From: Enterobacter kobei
GTDB taxonomy: Bacteria; Pseudomonadota; Gammaproteobacteria; Enterobacterales; Enterobacteriaceae
Direction of reading: 5' to 3'
Assembly (NCBI RefSeq): GCF_001729765.1
Contig: NZ_CP017181.1
Span: forward strand, 1,426,001-1,490,000
DNA length: 64,000 bases
The notes beneath the pieces were generated by a model that made no database searches, had not been told where the DNA came from, and was given only the letters and a program-made list of their open reading frames with translations. Below, in pieces: positions 55,924-64,000 of the stretch (position 1 is its first letter; each line of letters opens with the position of its first letter). A program made the translations under genes and the position numbers.

Positions 55924-56655
55924 TTACTGCGGGAACCACTGCTCGCGGATTTTCTGGTACGTACCGTCAGCTTTAATCGCTTTCAGCGCGCCGTTCAGTT
56001 TTGCAAGCAAGGCTTTGTTATCCGGACGTACCGCGATGCCGAGGCCGGTACCGAAGTACTGTGGATCGGTCACTTTCTCGGTCGCCGTGCCCAGCTGCGG
56101 GTTGGTTTTCAGCCACTCGTTGACCACGGCGGTATCGCCGAAGACGCCATCAATACGGCCATTTTTCAGGTCGATAATCGCATTCTGATAGCTGTCATAG
56201 GCCACGGTTTTCACTTCAGGATGTTTGTCCTGCAGGTATTTCTGGTGCGTGGTGCCGTTTTCCATCCCGATGCGTTTGCCTTTCAGCTCGTCGAAGGACT
56301 TATACGCCCCTTTCTTCGCAATCACTACCGCCGAGTTGGCGTAGTACGGGTCGGTGAACGCTACCTGCTTGCTGCGCTCTGGGGTGATGTCCATTCCGGA
56401 GATTACCGCATCGTATTTTTTGAACTTCAGCGACGGGATCAGGCTGTCAAAGGCGTGGTTGGTAAAGGTGCAGTCGGCCTGCATCTGTTTGCACAGCGCT
56501 TTCGCCAGGTCGATATCGAAACCGACGATCTGGTTGCTGGCATCCAGCGATTCAAACGGCGGATAGGTGGCGGACACGCCAAAATTGATTTTATCCGCTG
56601 CGGATGCGCCTGCGGCGAACGTTGCCAGTAATGCGGCCAGAACTAACTTTTTCAT
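55924..56655 (-). CDS. artJ: Arginine-binding periplasmic protein ArtJ
   Basis: The protein has 243 residues with a signal peptide (MKKLVLAALLATFAAGASA). Family 3 solute-binding protein specific for L-arginine. Ligand-binding elements: ATYPPFESLD, ISGMDITPERSKQVAFT, and GTTHQKYL. It is transcribed from its own promoter with two ARG boxes. ArtI at 58242 is a paralogue with about 60 % similarity. Confidence 0.95.
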   Translation of the reverse strand: MKKLVLAALLATFAAGASAADKINFGVSATYPPFESLDASNQIVGFDIDLAKALCKQMQADCTFTNHAFDSLIPSLKFKKYDAVISGMDITPERSKQVAFTDPYYANSAVVIAKKGAYKSFDELKGKRIGMENGTTHQKYLQDKHPEVKTVAYDSYQNAIIDLKNGRIDGVFGDTAVVNEWLKTNPQLGTATEKVTDPQYFGTGLGIAVRPDNKALLAKLNGALKAIKADGTYQKIREQWFPQ

Positions 56656-56718
56656 GGTAATGCTCCCGTCTGTCTTATTGATGCGCCGTGTCTGCGGCCT
56701 GGATGTACAATGCCAGTT

Positions 56719-56757
56719 AATGAATTTATATGCAATAAAAATGATTAAATATTATCT
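56719..56757 (-). promoter_or_regulatory. Tandem ARG boxes upstream of artJ
   Basis: AATGAATTTATATGCAAT and, after 3 bp, AATGATTAAATATTATCT. The first fits the ArgR consensus well, the second partly. The 3-bp gap is the standard spacing for hexameric ArgR, so arginine represses artJ. Confidence 0.7.
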
Positions 56758-56764
56758 TTATGGC

Positions 56765-56796
56765 AAAAAAAAGCGGATAACCAGAAAGTTATCCGC
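56765..56796 (-). terminator. Terminator of artPIQM
   Basis: Perfect 9-bp stem GCGGATAAC / GTTATCCGC with a six-base loop; eight T follow on the minus strand. Confidence 0.92.
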
Positions 56797-56822
56797 ATTG
56801 ATTAATCACATTTATGCACTTC

Positions 56823-56854
56823 TTGCCGGGTGGCGCTGCGCTTACCTGGCCTAC
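56823..56854. repeat. REP element at the artM 3' end
   Basis: GCCGGGTGGCGCTGCGCTTACCTGGCC; the artM stop codon (56851-56853) lies at its edge. Confidence 0.8.
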
Positions 56855-57519
56855 GATCTGCGCTCAAACGCTAAAGCTTTACGCTCAATCAGGCGCATCA
56901 TCAGCGTCAACAGGCCGTTCACGACCAGATACACCACGCCCGCCGCGCCGAAGACCATCACGTCATAGGTGCGTCCATACAGCAGCTGTCCGTGGCCCAT
57001 CACTTCCATCAGGGTGATGGTATAGGCCAGAGAGGTACTCTTGAACACCAGCACCACTTCGTTGGAGTAAGAGGAGAGCGCACGCTTAAAGGCATACGGC
57101 AGCAGGATCGCCAGCGTGTCTTTCTTGCTCATGCCGAGCGCCCCACAGGACTGCCATTGCCCTTCCGGGATTGCACGAATCGCGCCGTAGAACAGCTGGG
57201 TGGTATAGGCCGCGCTGTTCAGGGAAAGGGCTATCAGGGCGCACAGCCACGGCTCAGAGAGCAGATGCCAGATAACAGGATATTCCTGCAGCGACGGGAA
57301 CTGTCCCGGGCCGTAGTAAATCAGGAAGATCTGCACCAGCAGCGGCGTTCCGGTAAACAGGGTGATGTAGCCGCGCACAATCCATACCAGTACCGGCGTT
57401 TTCAGCGTCAGGACGATGGTGAAGATGAGCGCCAGGATCAGCGCCACGATAATGGACGCCACGGTCAGCGTCAGGCTGGTGTGCAGCCCTTTCATGAGCT
57501 CCGGGAAATATTCAAGCAT
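56851..57519 (-). CDS. artM: Arginine ABC transporter permease ArtM
   Basis: The protein has 222 residues and five membrane segments of the His/Glu/Gln permease family. EAA loop EGQWQSCGALGMSKKDTLAILLP (around 138-160). It overlaps the artQ stop by one base and is the last gene of artPIQM. Confidence 0.95.
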   Translation of the reverse strand: MLEYFPELMKGLHTSLTLTVASIIVALILALIFTIVLTLKTPVLVWIVRGYITLFTGTPLLVQIFLIYYGPGQFPSLQEYPVIWHLLSEPWLCALIALSLNSAAYTTQLFYGAIRAIPEGQWQSCGALGMSKKDTLAILLPYAFKRALSSYSNEVVLVFKSTSLAYTITLMEVMGHGQLLYGRTYDVMVFGAAGVVYLVVNGLLTLMMRLIERKALAFERRS

Positions 57520-58235
57520 CAGCCTGGTCTCCGTTCAAAGCGCGTCGCCCGCAGGTCAATACGCTTGAGGATGTACTGACTGAGCAACGTGATCACCAGG
57601 TAGATCGCCGCCGCCACAATGTACCAGGTAAAGGGCTCCTGAGTACGGGTGGCGATGCTTTTGGTTTGCAGCATCAAATCGTTAACGCTGATCAGGCTCA
57701 CCAGCGCGGTATCTTTCAGCAGCACCAGCCACTGGTTACCAAGGCCCGGCAGGGCATGGCGCCACATCTGCGGCATGACCAGACGGAAGAAGATCGCTGA
57801 TTTCGACATACCCAACGCCTGACCCGACTCCCACTGCCCCTGCGGCACGGCTTTCAGCGCACCACGCAGGGTTTGCGACGCGTACGCCGAGTAGAGCAGG
57901 GAGAGGGCTATCACGCCGCACAGGAACGGGCTGACGTCGAAGTTTTCAATCTGCATCTGCACCGGGATCTGCGCAAAGCCAAGATTGACAGTGAAGCCAT
58001 CCGACAGCGTAAGCAGCAGCTGCGAGGAGCCGAAATAGATAAACAGGACCACCAGAATTTCCGGTAGTCCACGCAGCACAGTGACCAGCGCGGAGCCTGT
58101 CCAGGCGACGGGGAACCATTTCGCGGACTCCCACACCGCAAAGAACATCGCCAGCACCAGGCCGATAATCAGTGCGCAAACGGCAAGGCCGACGGTCATC
58201 CCGGCGGCGCTTGCTAAAGGAAAAATTTCATTCAT
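57519..58235 (-). CDS. artQ: Arginine ABC transporter permease ArtQ
   Basis: The protein has 238 residues, five membrane segments. EAA loop [25 protein letters not shown] (around 142-166). It pairs with ArtM and contacts ArtP. It starts 6 bp after the artI stop. Confidence 0.95.
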   Translation of the reverse strand: MNEIFPLASAAGMTVGLAVCALIIGLVLAMFFAVWESAKWFPVAWTGSALVTVLRGLPEILVVLFIYFGSSQLLLTLSDGFTVNLGFAQIPVQMQIENFDVSPFLCGVIALSLLYSAYASQTLRGALKAVPQGQWESGQALGMSKSAIFFRLVMPQMWRHALPGLGNQWLVLLKDTALVSLISVNDLMLQTKSIATRTQEPFTWYIVAAAIYLVITLLSQYILKRIDLRATRFERRPG

Positions 58236-58241
58236 CAGGAA

Positions 58242-58973
58242 TTACTTCTGGAACCATTTTTTGTAGATGGTTTCGTAGGTGCCGTCTTTCTTCACTTTTT
58301 CCAGCGCAGCGTTGAACTTCTGCTGCAGCTCAGTGTTGCCCTGACGAACGGCAATCCCCAGACCGGTACCGAAGTAGTCCTTATCGGTCACTTTGTCGCC
58401 TACTGGCGCCAGTTTATCGTTCGCTTTCAGCCACTCGGTCACGACCGCGGTGTCGCCAAAGACGCCGTCAATACGACCATTTTGCAGATCCAGCTTCGCG
58501 TTCTGGTAGCTGTCATACGGAACGGTGGTGATTTCCGGATGCTTATCCATGATGAATTTCTGGTGCGTGGTGCCGTTCTGCACGCCCACTTTTTTGCCTT
58601 TCAGCTGATCAACAGAGGTGAATTTCCCTTTCTGACCAATGAACAGCGCCGAGTTGTCGTAGTAAGGGGTCGTAAACAGCACCTGCTTTTCACGCTCAGG
58701 GGTGATGTCCATACCGGCCATGACGGCATCGATACGGCGGAACTTCAGGCTTGGGATCAGGCTGTCAAACGCCTGGTTGCTGAAAGTGCAGGTCGCATCG
58801 ATCTCTTTGCACAGGGCGTTTGCCAGGTCTACGTCAAAGCCAACAATTTTATTGTTTGCATCAATGGACTCAAACGGAGGGTAAGACGCTTCCGTGGCAA
58901 AACGAATGGTCTGGGCTGCGGTAGCGGAAAGGGTAACGCCAGCAAGCAGCACGGCAAGTAATACTTTTTTCAT
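58242..58973 (-). CDS. artI: Arginine-transport binding protein ArtI
   Basis: The protein has 243 residues from ATG 58973 with signal peptide MKKVLLAVLLAGVTLSATAA. Family 3 solute-binding protein with ATEASYPPFESIDANN and MAGMDITPEREKQVLF. Its frame stays open to 59228 inside artP, but those codons have no homology and are antisense-like filler. In E. coli ArtI contributes to arginine uptake less strongly than ArtJ. Confidence 0.95.
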   Translation of the reverse strand: MKKVLLAVLLAGVTLSATAAQTIRFATEASYPPFESIDANNKIVGFDVDLANALCKEIDATCTFSNQAFDSLIPSLKFRRIDAVMAGMDITPEREKQVLFTTPYYDNSALFIGQKGKFTSVDQLKGKKVGVQNGTTHQKFIMDKHPEITTVPYDSYQNAKLDLQNGRIDGVFGDTAVVTEWLKANDKLAPVGDKVTDKDYFGTGLGIAVRQGNTELQQKFNAALEKVKKDGTYETIYKKWFQK

Positions 58974-58992
58974 TATATTTCCCCTGACACAA

Positions 58993-59721
58993 TCAATGAG
59001 ATAAATAGTTTTTGAAGGCATCGGTTTGCGGGTTAGCGAAGCAGCTCGCATCACCTTGCTCAACGATATACCCGTTTTCCATGTAGACCACACGGCTGGC
59101 GGTTTTACGCGCCACTTCCACTTCGTGGGTAACGATGACTTGCGTGATATTGGTTTCCGCCAGCTCACGAATAATGCTGACGATCTGAGCGGTGATTTCC
59201 GGGTCCAGCGCCGCGGTCGGTTCATCAAACAGCAAAACCGCCGGTTCCATCATCAACGCACGGGCAATCGCCACACGCTGCTGCTGACCACCCGAAAGAT
59301 GCAGCGGATAACGGTCACTGTAAGGCTTAAGGCGCAGACGCTCCAGCAGCTTTTCGGCACGGCCGATGGCCTGATCCTTACTTAACTCCAGCACGCGGCA
59401 CGGGGCTTCAATCAGGTTTTGCTGCACCGTCAGATGTGGCCAGAGATTGTATTGCTGGAAGACCATGCCGACGTTTTGACGCAGCTCGCGAATCGCTTTA
59501 TCAGACGGCGTTTTCGCGAAATCAAAATGGTTACCGGCAATCGCCAGCGTACCTGAACGGGGCATTTCAAGCAGATTAAGGACACGCAGAAGGGAGCTTT
59601 TACCTGCACCGCTTGGGCCAAGCAAAACCAGCGTTTCGCCTTCCGGGCAGTTCAGCGTGATGTCAAACAGCGCCTGGTGTGCGCCGTAGAAGCAGTTAAT
59701 GCCGTTTAGTTTAATACTCAT
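58993..59721 (-). CDS. artP: Arginine ABC transporter ATPase ArtP
   Basis: The protein has 242 residues, with Walker [11 protein letters not shown]-loop [10 protein letters not shown], signature [10 protein letters not shown] and Walker [14 protein letters not shown]. First gene of artPIQM; artI follows after 19 bp. A single weak ARG-box-like sequence is seen upstream. Confidence 0.96.
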   Translation of the reverse strand: MSIKLNGINCFYGAHQALFDITLNCPEGETLVLLGPSGAGKSSLLRVLNLLEMPRSGTLAIAGNHFDFAKTPSDKAIRELRQNVGMVFQQYNLWPHLTVQQNLIEAPCRVLELSKDQAIGRAEKLLERLRLKPYSDRYPLHLSGGQQQRVAIARALMMEPAVLLFDEPTAALDPEITAQIVSIIRELAETNITQVIVTHEVEVARKTASRVVYMENGYIVEQGDASCFANPQTDAFKNYLSH

Positions 59722-59783
59722 CGGGGCAGTCTTTACTCATCCAGGCAATCTATAGCAATTGAGGCCGCAGATAGTACCGTTGA

Positions 59784-59801
59784 CAGAATAGTTATGCAAT
59801 A
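59784..59801 (-). promoter_or_regulatory. Candidate ARG box upstream of artP
   Basis: AGAATAGTTATGCAAT resembles the ArgR half-site pair. Only one box is visible, so this is weak evidence. Confidence 0.35.
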
Positions 59802-59947
59802 TTTCTGCGTTAAAAGTTAAATATAACCCGTATTTCCTCTTAAACATAGCACAAAATAGCGAAGGGCAAAGGCGGCGAGTATAAATGTCGGCATTCCGCG
59901 AGAAATGCCGGACATTTTACGGGGGTAACATTTTTATAACTGATGAT

Positions 59948-60466
59948 TTAGCGGTTCTCAATCGACTGGCGCAGCGTGCCTGCCGGGGCATGAACGCTGC
60001 CGCCAATGTAGCGTACGTCGTCGACAGCCCAGCACTGACCTTCACGGATCATCAGTACCTCATCCTGCCAGGACTGGGTCCCCTGGGTCAGCTTGACGCG
60101 CAGCGGAATGTTTCGCGCATCGGTGTTGGGAATGGTAGAAGCGCTGGCCACTTCCGCACTGTCCGGCAGCGTGGTACGGCTGGAGAACGGATCGGATTTA
60201 AGCAGGGTATTATGCTGCGGATCGCGGGTGGCGTCGTTGAGCAGTTTTGCCAGACCGTCACTCAGGTAAGGGCGCAGGCCGGTGAGATCGTTGCTGCGGT
60301 GCTGAATGCGGTAATCATAGAACTGCTGCGCCACGGTGTCCGGGCCGCCGTCAATGCAGGGGCCGCTGCGGGTACCAATATCCTTAAAGGCTGGCGTGAC
60401 CGTGGTGGTACAGGCGCTGAGCACCAGCGCGCAGGGCACCAAAAGTGTTAAAGCAGAGTAGCGCAT
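59948..60466 (-). CDS. ybjP: Lipoprotein YbjP
   Basis: The protein has 172 residues with a lipoprotein signal (lipobox LSAC, Cys19 in LVLSACTTT). The DUF3828 domain follows (VAQQFYDYRIQHRSNDLTGLRPYLSDGLAKLL, about 45-76). Function unknown. After cleavage Thr20 follows the cysteine, which predicts sorting to the outer membrane. It is divergent from ybjQ. Confidence 0.92.
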   Translation of the reverse strand: MRYSALTLLVPCALVLSACTTTVTPAFKDIGTRSGPCIDGGPDTVAQQFYDYRIQHRSNDLTGLRPYLSDGLAKLLNDATRDPQHNTLLKSDPFSSRTTLPDSAEVASASTIPNTDARNIPLRVKLTQGTQSWQDEVLMIREGQCWAVDDVRYIGGSVHAPAGTLRQSIENR

Positions 60467-60563
60467 GTTGATTTCCTTATTTATTAACTATCCTTTCAAT
60501 CATAGCGTAACGAACCGATAATGCTGTGCCTAAGGCATTGAACGCTAAAGAAGGAGAGAAACT

Positions 60564-60887
60564 ATGCAGTTTTCAACAACGCCAACCCTGGAAGGGCAAA
60601 CAATAACCGAGTATTGCGGCGTGGTGACCGGTGAAGCAATTCTCGGTGCCAATATTTTCCGCGACTTTTTTGCTGGCATCCGTGACATCGTGGGTGGACG
60701 ATCCGGTGCCTACGAAAAAGAGCTGCGTAAAGCGCGAGAAATTGCTTTTAAGGAACTGGGCGAGCAGGCCAAGGCGCTGGGTGCGGATGCGGTAGTCGGC
60801 ATTGATATCGACTACGAAACGGTCGGGAAAGATGCCAGCATGCTGATGGTGAGCGTCAGTGGAACGGCGGTGAAAACTCGTCGATGA
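60564..60887 (+). CDS. ybjQ: UPF0145 family protein YbjQ
   Basis: The protein has 107 residues, with blocks [34 protein letters not shown] and [15 protein letters not shown] typical of the YbjQ family. It is thought to form a pentameric ring; function unknown. Its stop overlaps the amiD start (ATGA), so the two are co-translated. Confidence 0.95.
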   Translation: MQFSTTPTLEGQTITEYCGVVTGEAILGANIFRDFFAGIRDIVGGRSGAYEKELRKAREIAFKELGEQAKALGADAVVGIDIDYETVGKDASMLMVSVSGTAVKTRR

Positions 60888-61714
60888 AGCGTTCGCTCTC
60901 CACTCTCCTGCTGGCGCTGTTGCTGGCAGGATGTACCTCGGAAAAGGGCATTGTTGATAAAGGCGCGTACGAGCTGGATACCCGTCATCAGGCGCAGGCG
61001 GCCTACCCGCGAATAAAGGTGCTGGTGATCCACTACACCGCCGATGATTTTGACACGTCGCTGGCGACCCTAACCGATAAAAACGTCAGCTCTCATTATT
61101 TGATCCCCGCAAAGCCGCCAGCACCGGACGGCAAGCCGCGTATCTGGCAACTGGTACCCGAGAGCGAACTGGCCTGGCATGCAGGTATCAGCTTCTGGCG
61201 CGGTACCAACCGAATTAATGATACGTCTGTGGGCATTGAACTTGAAAATCGTGGCTGGCAAACGTCTGCTGGCGTAAAGCGTTTTACACCTTTCGAACCC
61301 GCGCAGATTGCGGCGCTGGTGCCACTCGCCAAAGACATCATTGCCCGCTACAACATCAGACCTGAGAACGTGGTGGCCCATTCGGACATTGCGCCGCAGC
61401 GCAAAGACGATCCCGGTCCGTTGTTCCCATGGCGACAGCTGGCTCAGCAGGGGATAGGCGCATGGCCCGATCCCGCGCGCGTCGCATTTTATATCAACGG
61501 ACGACCACGCTTTCAGGCGGTGGATACCGCAGCGTTACTCGATTTGCTTGCGCGCTACGGCTATGACGTACCGGCCAACAGCACCCCAGCGCAGCAAAAA
61601 CGTATCATCATGGTCTTCCAGATGCACTTCAGGCCTGACCTGTGGAATGGCGTCGCAGATGTCGAAACGATGGCCATTGCTGAAGCGCTTTTAGAGAAAT
61701 ACGGGCAGGGGTAA
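60884..61714 (+). CDS. amiD: N-acetylmuramoyl-L-alanine amidase AmiD (lipoprotein)
   Basis: The protein has 276 residues, lipobox LLAGC (Cys17), outer-membrane anchored. Zinc ligands of the amidase_2 fold: His50 (VIHYTADD), a second His in VVAHSDIAP and Asp in [12 protein letters not shown]-terminal peptidoglycan-binding-like domain (about 200-270). It cleaves MurNAc-L-Ala, including anhydro-muropeptides. Overlaps ybjQ by 4 bp. Confidence 0.95.
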   Translation: MKRSLSTLLLALLLAGCTSEKGIVDKGAYELDTRHQAQAAYPRIKVLVIHYTADDFDTSLATLTDKNVSSHYLIPAKPPAPDGKPRIWQLVPESELAWHAGISFWRGTNRINDTSVGIELENRGWQTSAGVKRFTPFEPAQIAALVPLAKDIIARYNIRPENVVAHSDIAPQRKDDPGPLFPWRQLAQQGIGAWPDPARVAFYINGRPRFQAVDTAALLDLLARYGYDVPANSTPAQQKRIIMVFQMHFRPDLWNGVADVETMAIAEALLEKYGQG

Positions 61715-61984
61715 TCCTTCGGATATCCCCGAAAGCGCCCGTTACTCCTGATTTACTTGAGATTAATCTTAGGTACAAACTCAATTCATTTTTAGTTAAT
61801 TGACTTAAAATTATCCGCATTTAAGATAGACACATAGCTTGCTAATTAATGCAGCAAATAAATATATCTCATTCATCTTTTATTTTTCTCCTTGAGCGTA
61901 TCATCAGGAAAAATATTCTTAGGCTAAGGTTTTTTTTGCTTTGGTCTGCATGCTAAAAATTAACATCTTAAATCGGGTATAACA
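61715..61984. promoter_or_regulatory. AT-rich region upstream of the IprA-like regulator
   Basis: 270 bp, strongly AT-rich from 61770. No gene seen. Probably holds the promoter of the following gene and may be an H-NS target. Confidence 0.4.
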
Positions 61985-62608
61985 ATGTTAAGTATTTACG
62001 GTAAAAAGTTACGTCCACAGGACGAAATGAATAGTATTATTTCTGCAACCTCAGGTTTTGAAGAGAAAACCTTAAAGAAATGGCAGAAAATATCCACCTC
62101 TGATTCACAATATATTCATATTATCGTCAGCGGCGAAGTTGAATTCCGACGTGAATCCGACGAACTGTGTATGTTCACGGTTACCGGCCAGTGCATTTTT
62201 GGTCTCTCTTCGATGTACTACGACGCGACCCATATGTACGGCCTCGTTCGGGCCAATACCGTGGTGCGCTCAATTAAAAAAGAGACCTTCGCACAGCTTA
62301 TGACGGATAACAATTTGTGGCCTCAACTGACCAAAGTTCTCTCCTGGTATATTTGTATGTTGAGCAAACGTGACGATGTTCTGGTTGCCCGCAGTGCGTA
62401 TTCAGTCGTACGTGAGTTTTTATACGAGATCAATGACCTGATTGTTCATCAGCAACGCGATATTAACGTTTATGATTATATTCAGGAGTACACCAACCTG
62501 GCTCGTAGCACCATCATTAAAATTCTTTCCGATCTCAAAAAAGGTCAATATATTGTTGTGGAAAAGGGAAGACTCCTTAACCTGACAGCCTTGCCTGAAA
62601 AATATTAA
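61985..62608 (+). CDS. IprA-like (YaiV-type) winged-helix transcriptional regulator
   Basis: The protein has 207 residues. A CRP-like cyclic-nucleotide-fold domain (about 40-130) without the cAMP-contacting residues is followed by a C-terminal winged HTH (DYIQEYTNLARSTIIKILSDLKKGQYIVVEKGRL, about 162-195) that resembles E. coli YaiV/IprA. IprA has been linked to peroxide resistance in Salmonella. Target genes are unknown here. Its stop abuts the convergent gspB stop with no gap. Confidence 0.8.
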   Translation: MLSIYGKKLRPQDEMNSIISATSGFEEKTLKKWQKISTSDSQYIHIIVSGEVEFRRESDELCMFTVTGQCIFGLSSMYYDATHMYGLVRANTVVRSIKKETFAQLMTDNNLWPQLTKVLSWYICMLSKRDDVLVARSAYSVVREFLYEINDLIVHQQRDINVYDYIQEYTNLARSTIIKILSDLKKGQYIVVEKGRLLNLTALPEKY

Positions 62609-63247
62609 CTACTCCAGCCGGTCTCCTTTCTCACTCAAAGGGGACCGGGCATCCACTTTATGATTCACATCCCTCTGCGAATTATCCTGCGTTTCGTCAA
62701 CCGGCGGCGCGGGAATTTTGCCTTGCGAATAATCTTGCTCTTGTTCTTTTAACGCCTGCTTAAGTAACTCGCTTATAGAGGCGTCATCACTGCCTGTGCT
62801 GGCGGAGGCGGCTTCGTGTGCTTCGGTTCCGGGTAACGTATCCCGGGAAGTATCATGGGGCACGTCACCATCAGGTGCCTGCTGCCAGTCGGCATCATCG
62901 CTGTTGATGGGCAGATCCTGCATGGCAGGAACATCCTCCTGCACCGGAGCAGGTTTTGGCTGCGGATGCGGATGGGGATGCGGGAACGGCTTGCTCACAT
63001 ACACATAGTGCATATCTGAAAGCTGCGTTTCCGGTTTCGCGGCGCTTGCTTTGACCGGTTCCGGCGCCGGATGGCGCAGGTTCCAGTAAACATGCGCGTA
63101 CAGCCCTGCCATGATCATGGCGCACAGAGCCACCATTCCTAAAAAGGCATGGCTAACGATGTTTCTCAGACGGGGGAGGCGGTATGAAAACCAGACCGCC
63201 TCGCCGGTGGTGTAACTGCGCTGAGCCGCAAGACAGATGGTAGACAT
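62609..63247 (-). CDS. gspB: GspB-like type II secretion assembly protein
   Basis: The protein has 212 residues. One membrane segment (about 35-55) and then a long proline- and charge-rich periplasmic region with an alternating HP run (PHPHPHPQPKP, about 88-98). No folded GspB C-terminal domain is seen, so the protein may be shortened or divergent. The identification rests mainly on the one-base overlap with gspA (TAATG) and on topology. GspB works with GspA to place the secretin in the outer membrane. Confidence 0.6.
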   Translation of the reverse strand: MSTICLAAQRSYTTGEAVWFSYRLPRLRNIVSHAFLGMVALCAMIMAGLYAHVYWNLRHPAPEPVKASAAKPETQLSDMHYVYVSKPFPHPHPHPQPKPAPVQEDVPAMQDLPINSDDADWQQAPDGDVPHDTSRDTLPGTEAHEAASASTGSDDASISELLKQALKEQEQDYSQGKIPAPPVDETQDNSQRDVNHKVDARSPLSEKGDRLE

Positions 63248-64000
63248 TAGGAATGCTTCTCCTGCGTGTTGGCGTCGGGTGTGGCATGCGTGGTCTGGAG
63301 CAGTACGCTCGGCGCGGTATGGGTTTCACGCATCAACTGCATCAACGTATCTTCGCCAGGAATGCCATCCACATGCAGATGCATTTTTTGCTGGAATTCG
63401 CGGGTGCGTTTCATCATCTCCGCCGTCCAGGTCTGCGAATGGGTTTCTGGCTGGCCAAGCGCCAGACTCAACTGCTGGTCAAGCCAGCCCATGTCTTTCG
63501 TGTCGCTGGCGGCACTGATAGCGTCTTTACCTTCCGGCGTCAGGCGGTGCAACTGGGTAAAGTTGCCGGTCGCATGCTGGTTAAACCAGCGGCGGCTTAC
63601 CTGCCAGGTACGGTTATTCATCAGCAGGTCGAGTGACGTATCTCCGACGCGGGCGACCACGGCATAGTTAAGATGATCGCCGGTTTTCAGCTCGCTCACC
63701 CACGGGTACCCCTCCTGGGCCAACGCATCGGGTGAGGCATTCCCCTGTTTACACATCAGGTTCACCTTCGCGGCGTTCTGGCACAGGGCATCATCCGCCG
63801 AGGCGTCATACCCCCACATCAGGTAGAGCTGATGCATGGCATCCGGCTGATTAACCATTTCGTTGTCGATGACCGGCACCACCGGTGCTTCAACTTTTGG
63901 CGCCTGCTGTTTCCAGCTGACGGGTACCGGGAGTTGAACCGGAAGTTTTCCGGCGATCGACGACGTTAAATACCAGCCGCAGGCGGCGAACAGCACTGAG
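63247..64000 (-). CDS. gspA: GspA, C-terminal part (5' end outside window)
   Basis: The visible 250 residues correspond to the part after the ATPase domain of E. coli GspA: a membrane segment (FAACGWYLTSS), a central periplasmic domain with cysteines (DDALCQNAAKVNLMCKQGNAS), matching WCDQAVRAGLACKSGNAS of the E. coli protein, and a PG_binding_1 domain near the end (REFQQKMHLHVDGIPGEDTLMQLM, about residues 200-223). The frame stays open to the window edge, so a start at 63996 is not real. GspA binds peptidoglycan during secretin assembly. Confidence 0.8.
   Translation of the reverse strand, partial: SVLFAACGWYLTSSIAGKLPVQLPVPVSWKQQAPKVEAPVVPVIDNEMVNQPDAMHQLYLMWGYDASADDALCQNAAKVNLMCKQGNASPDALAQEGYPWVSELKTGDHLNYAVVARVGDTSLDLLMNNRTWQVSRRWFNQHATGNFTQLHRLTPEGKDAISAASDTKDMGWLDQQLSLALGQPETHSQTWTAEMMKRTREFQQKMHLHVDGIPGEDTLMQLMRETHTAPSVLLQTTHATPDANTQEKHS

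Noticed and set aside
58974..59228. Extension of artI by 85 codons upstream
   Set aside because: It runs inside artP in another frame; the signal peptide and E. coli start lie at 58973.
1..64000. rRNA, tRNA or CRISPR array
   Set aside because: No cloverleaf, rRNA signature or regularly spaced repeats were recognised by eye; a covariance search was not possible.

Overview
The window is chromosomal DNA from a member of the Enterobacteriaceae, most likely Enterobacter or a close relative. Most of it follows the Escherichia coli gene order from ldtB (ybiS) and ybiT through moeBA, iaaA-gsiABCD, rimO, bssR, dacC, deoR, mdfA, grxA-nfsA-rimK, potFGHI, rlmC and artJ-artPIQM to amiD. The proteins resemble their E. 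coli counterparts closely. Genus-level differences are a GH31 glycosidase/MFS/LacI cluster, an extra PAP2 phosphatase, a two-component system, a gspAB pair and frequent REP elements. All identifications come from reading the sequence and recalling protein families. No database search was run.

Layout. 1-1.9 kb: the end of a lactose/cellobiose-type PTS EIIC and a GntR regulator. 1.9-4.7 kb: ldtB and ybiT. 4.7-9.8 kb: a GH31 glycosidase with an MFS transporter and a divergent LacI regulator. 9.8-16.3 kb: ybiU, ybiV, the glycyl-radical enzyme ybiW with its activase ybiY, and divergent fsaA, which is frameshifted by a 7-bp tandem duplication. 16.4-24.8 kb: moeB-moeA (minus) and iaaA-gsiABCD (plus). 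24.9-26.2 kb: rimO. 26.2-30.55 kb: a bacteriocin/effector island between rimO and bssR. 30.7-40.8 kb: bssR, yliI, gstB, dacC, deoR, two PAP2 phosphatases, mdfA, ybjI, ybjJ and rcdA. 41.0-51.1 kb: ybjL, ybjM, grxA, nfsA, rimK, ybjN, potFGHI and ybjO. 51.1-54.5 kb: rlmC and a two-component system. 54.6-55.9 kb: an IS481-family element inside a REP. 55.9-61.7 kb: artJ, artPIQM, ybjP, ybjQ and amiD. 62.0-64.0 kb: an IprA-like regulator, a GspB-like protein and the 3' part of gspA.

Most notable observations. (1) A nearly identical 16-bp palindrome (ACTTTCGAATGAAAGT type) lies in front of ybiU, ybiV and ybiY/fsaA, which suggests one undescribed regulon. The middle gene set also has an FNR-like site. 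(2) fsaA is disrupted at codon 11 by a duplicated TGACGTT. (3) The rimO-bssR island holds a PAAR/S-pyocin toxin with its immunity gene, an orphan colicin-E3-type ribonuclease module with all four catalytic residues and a candidate immunity gene, and a dead Im9-type immunity gene with three nonsense codons. A 63-64 bp duplication of the rimO 5' end flanks the island. It reads as an array that gains and loses toxin-immunity cassettes.

No rRNA, tRNA, CRISPR array or prophage was recognised.
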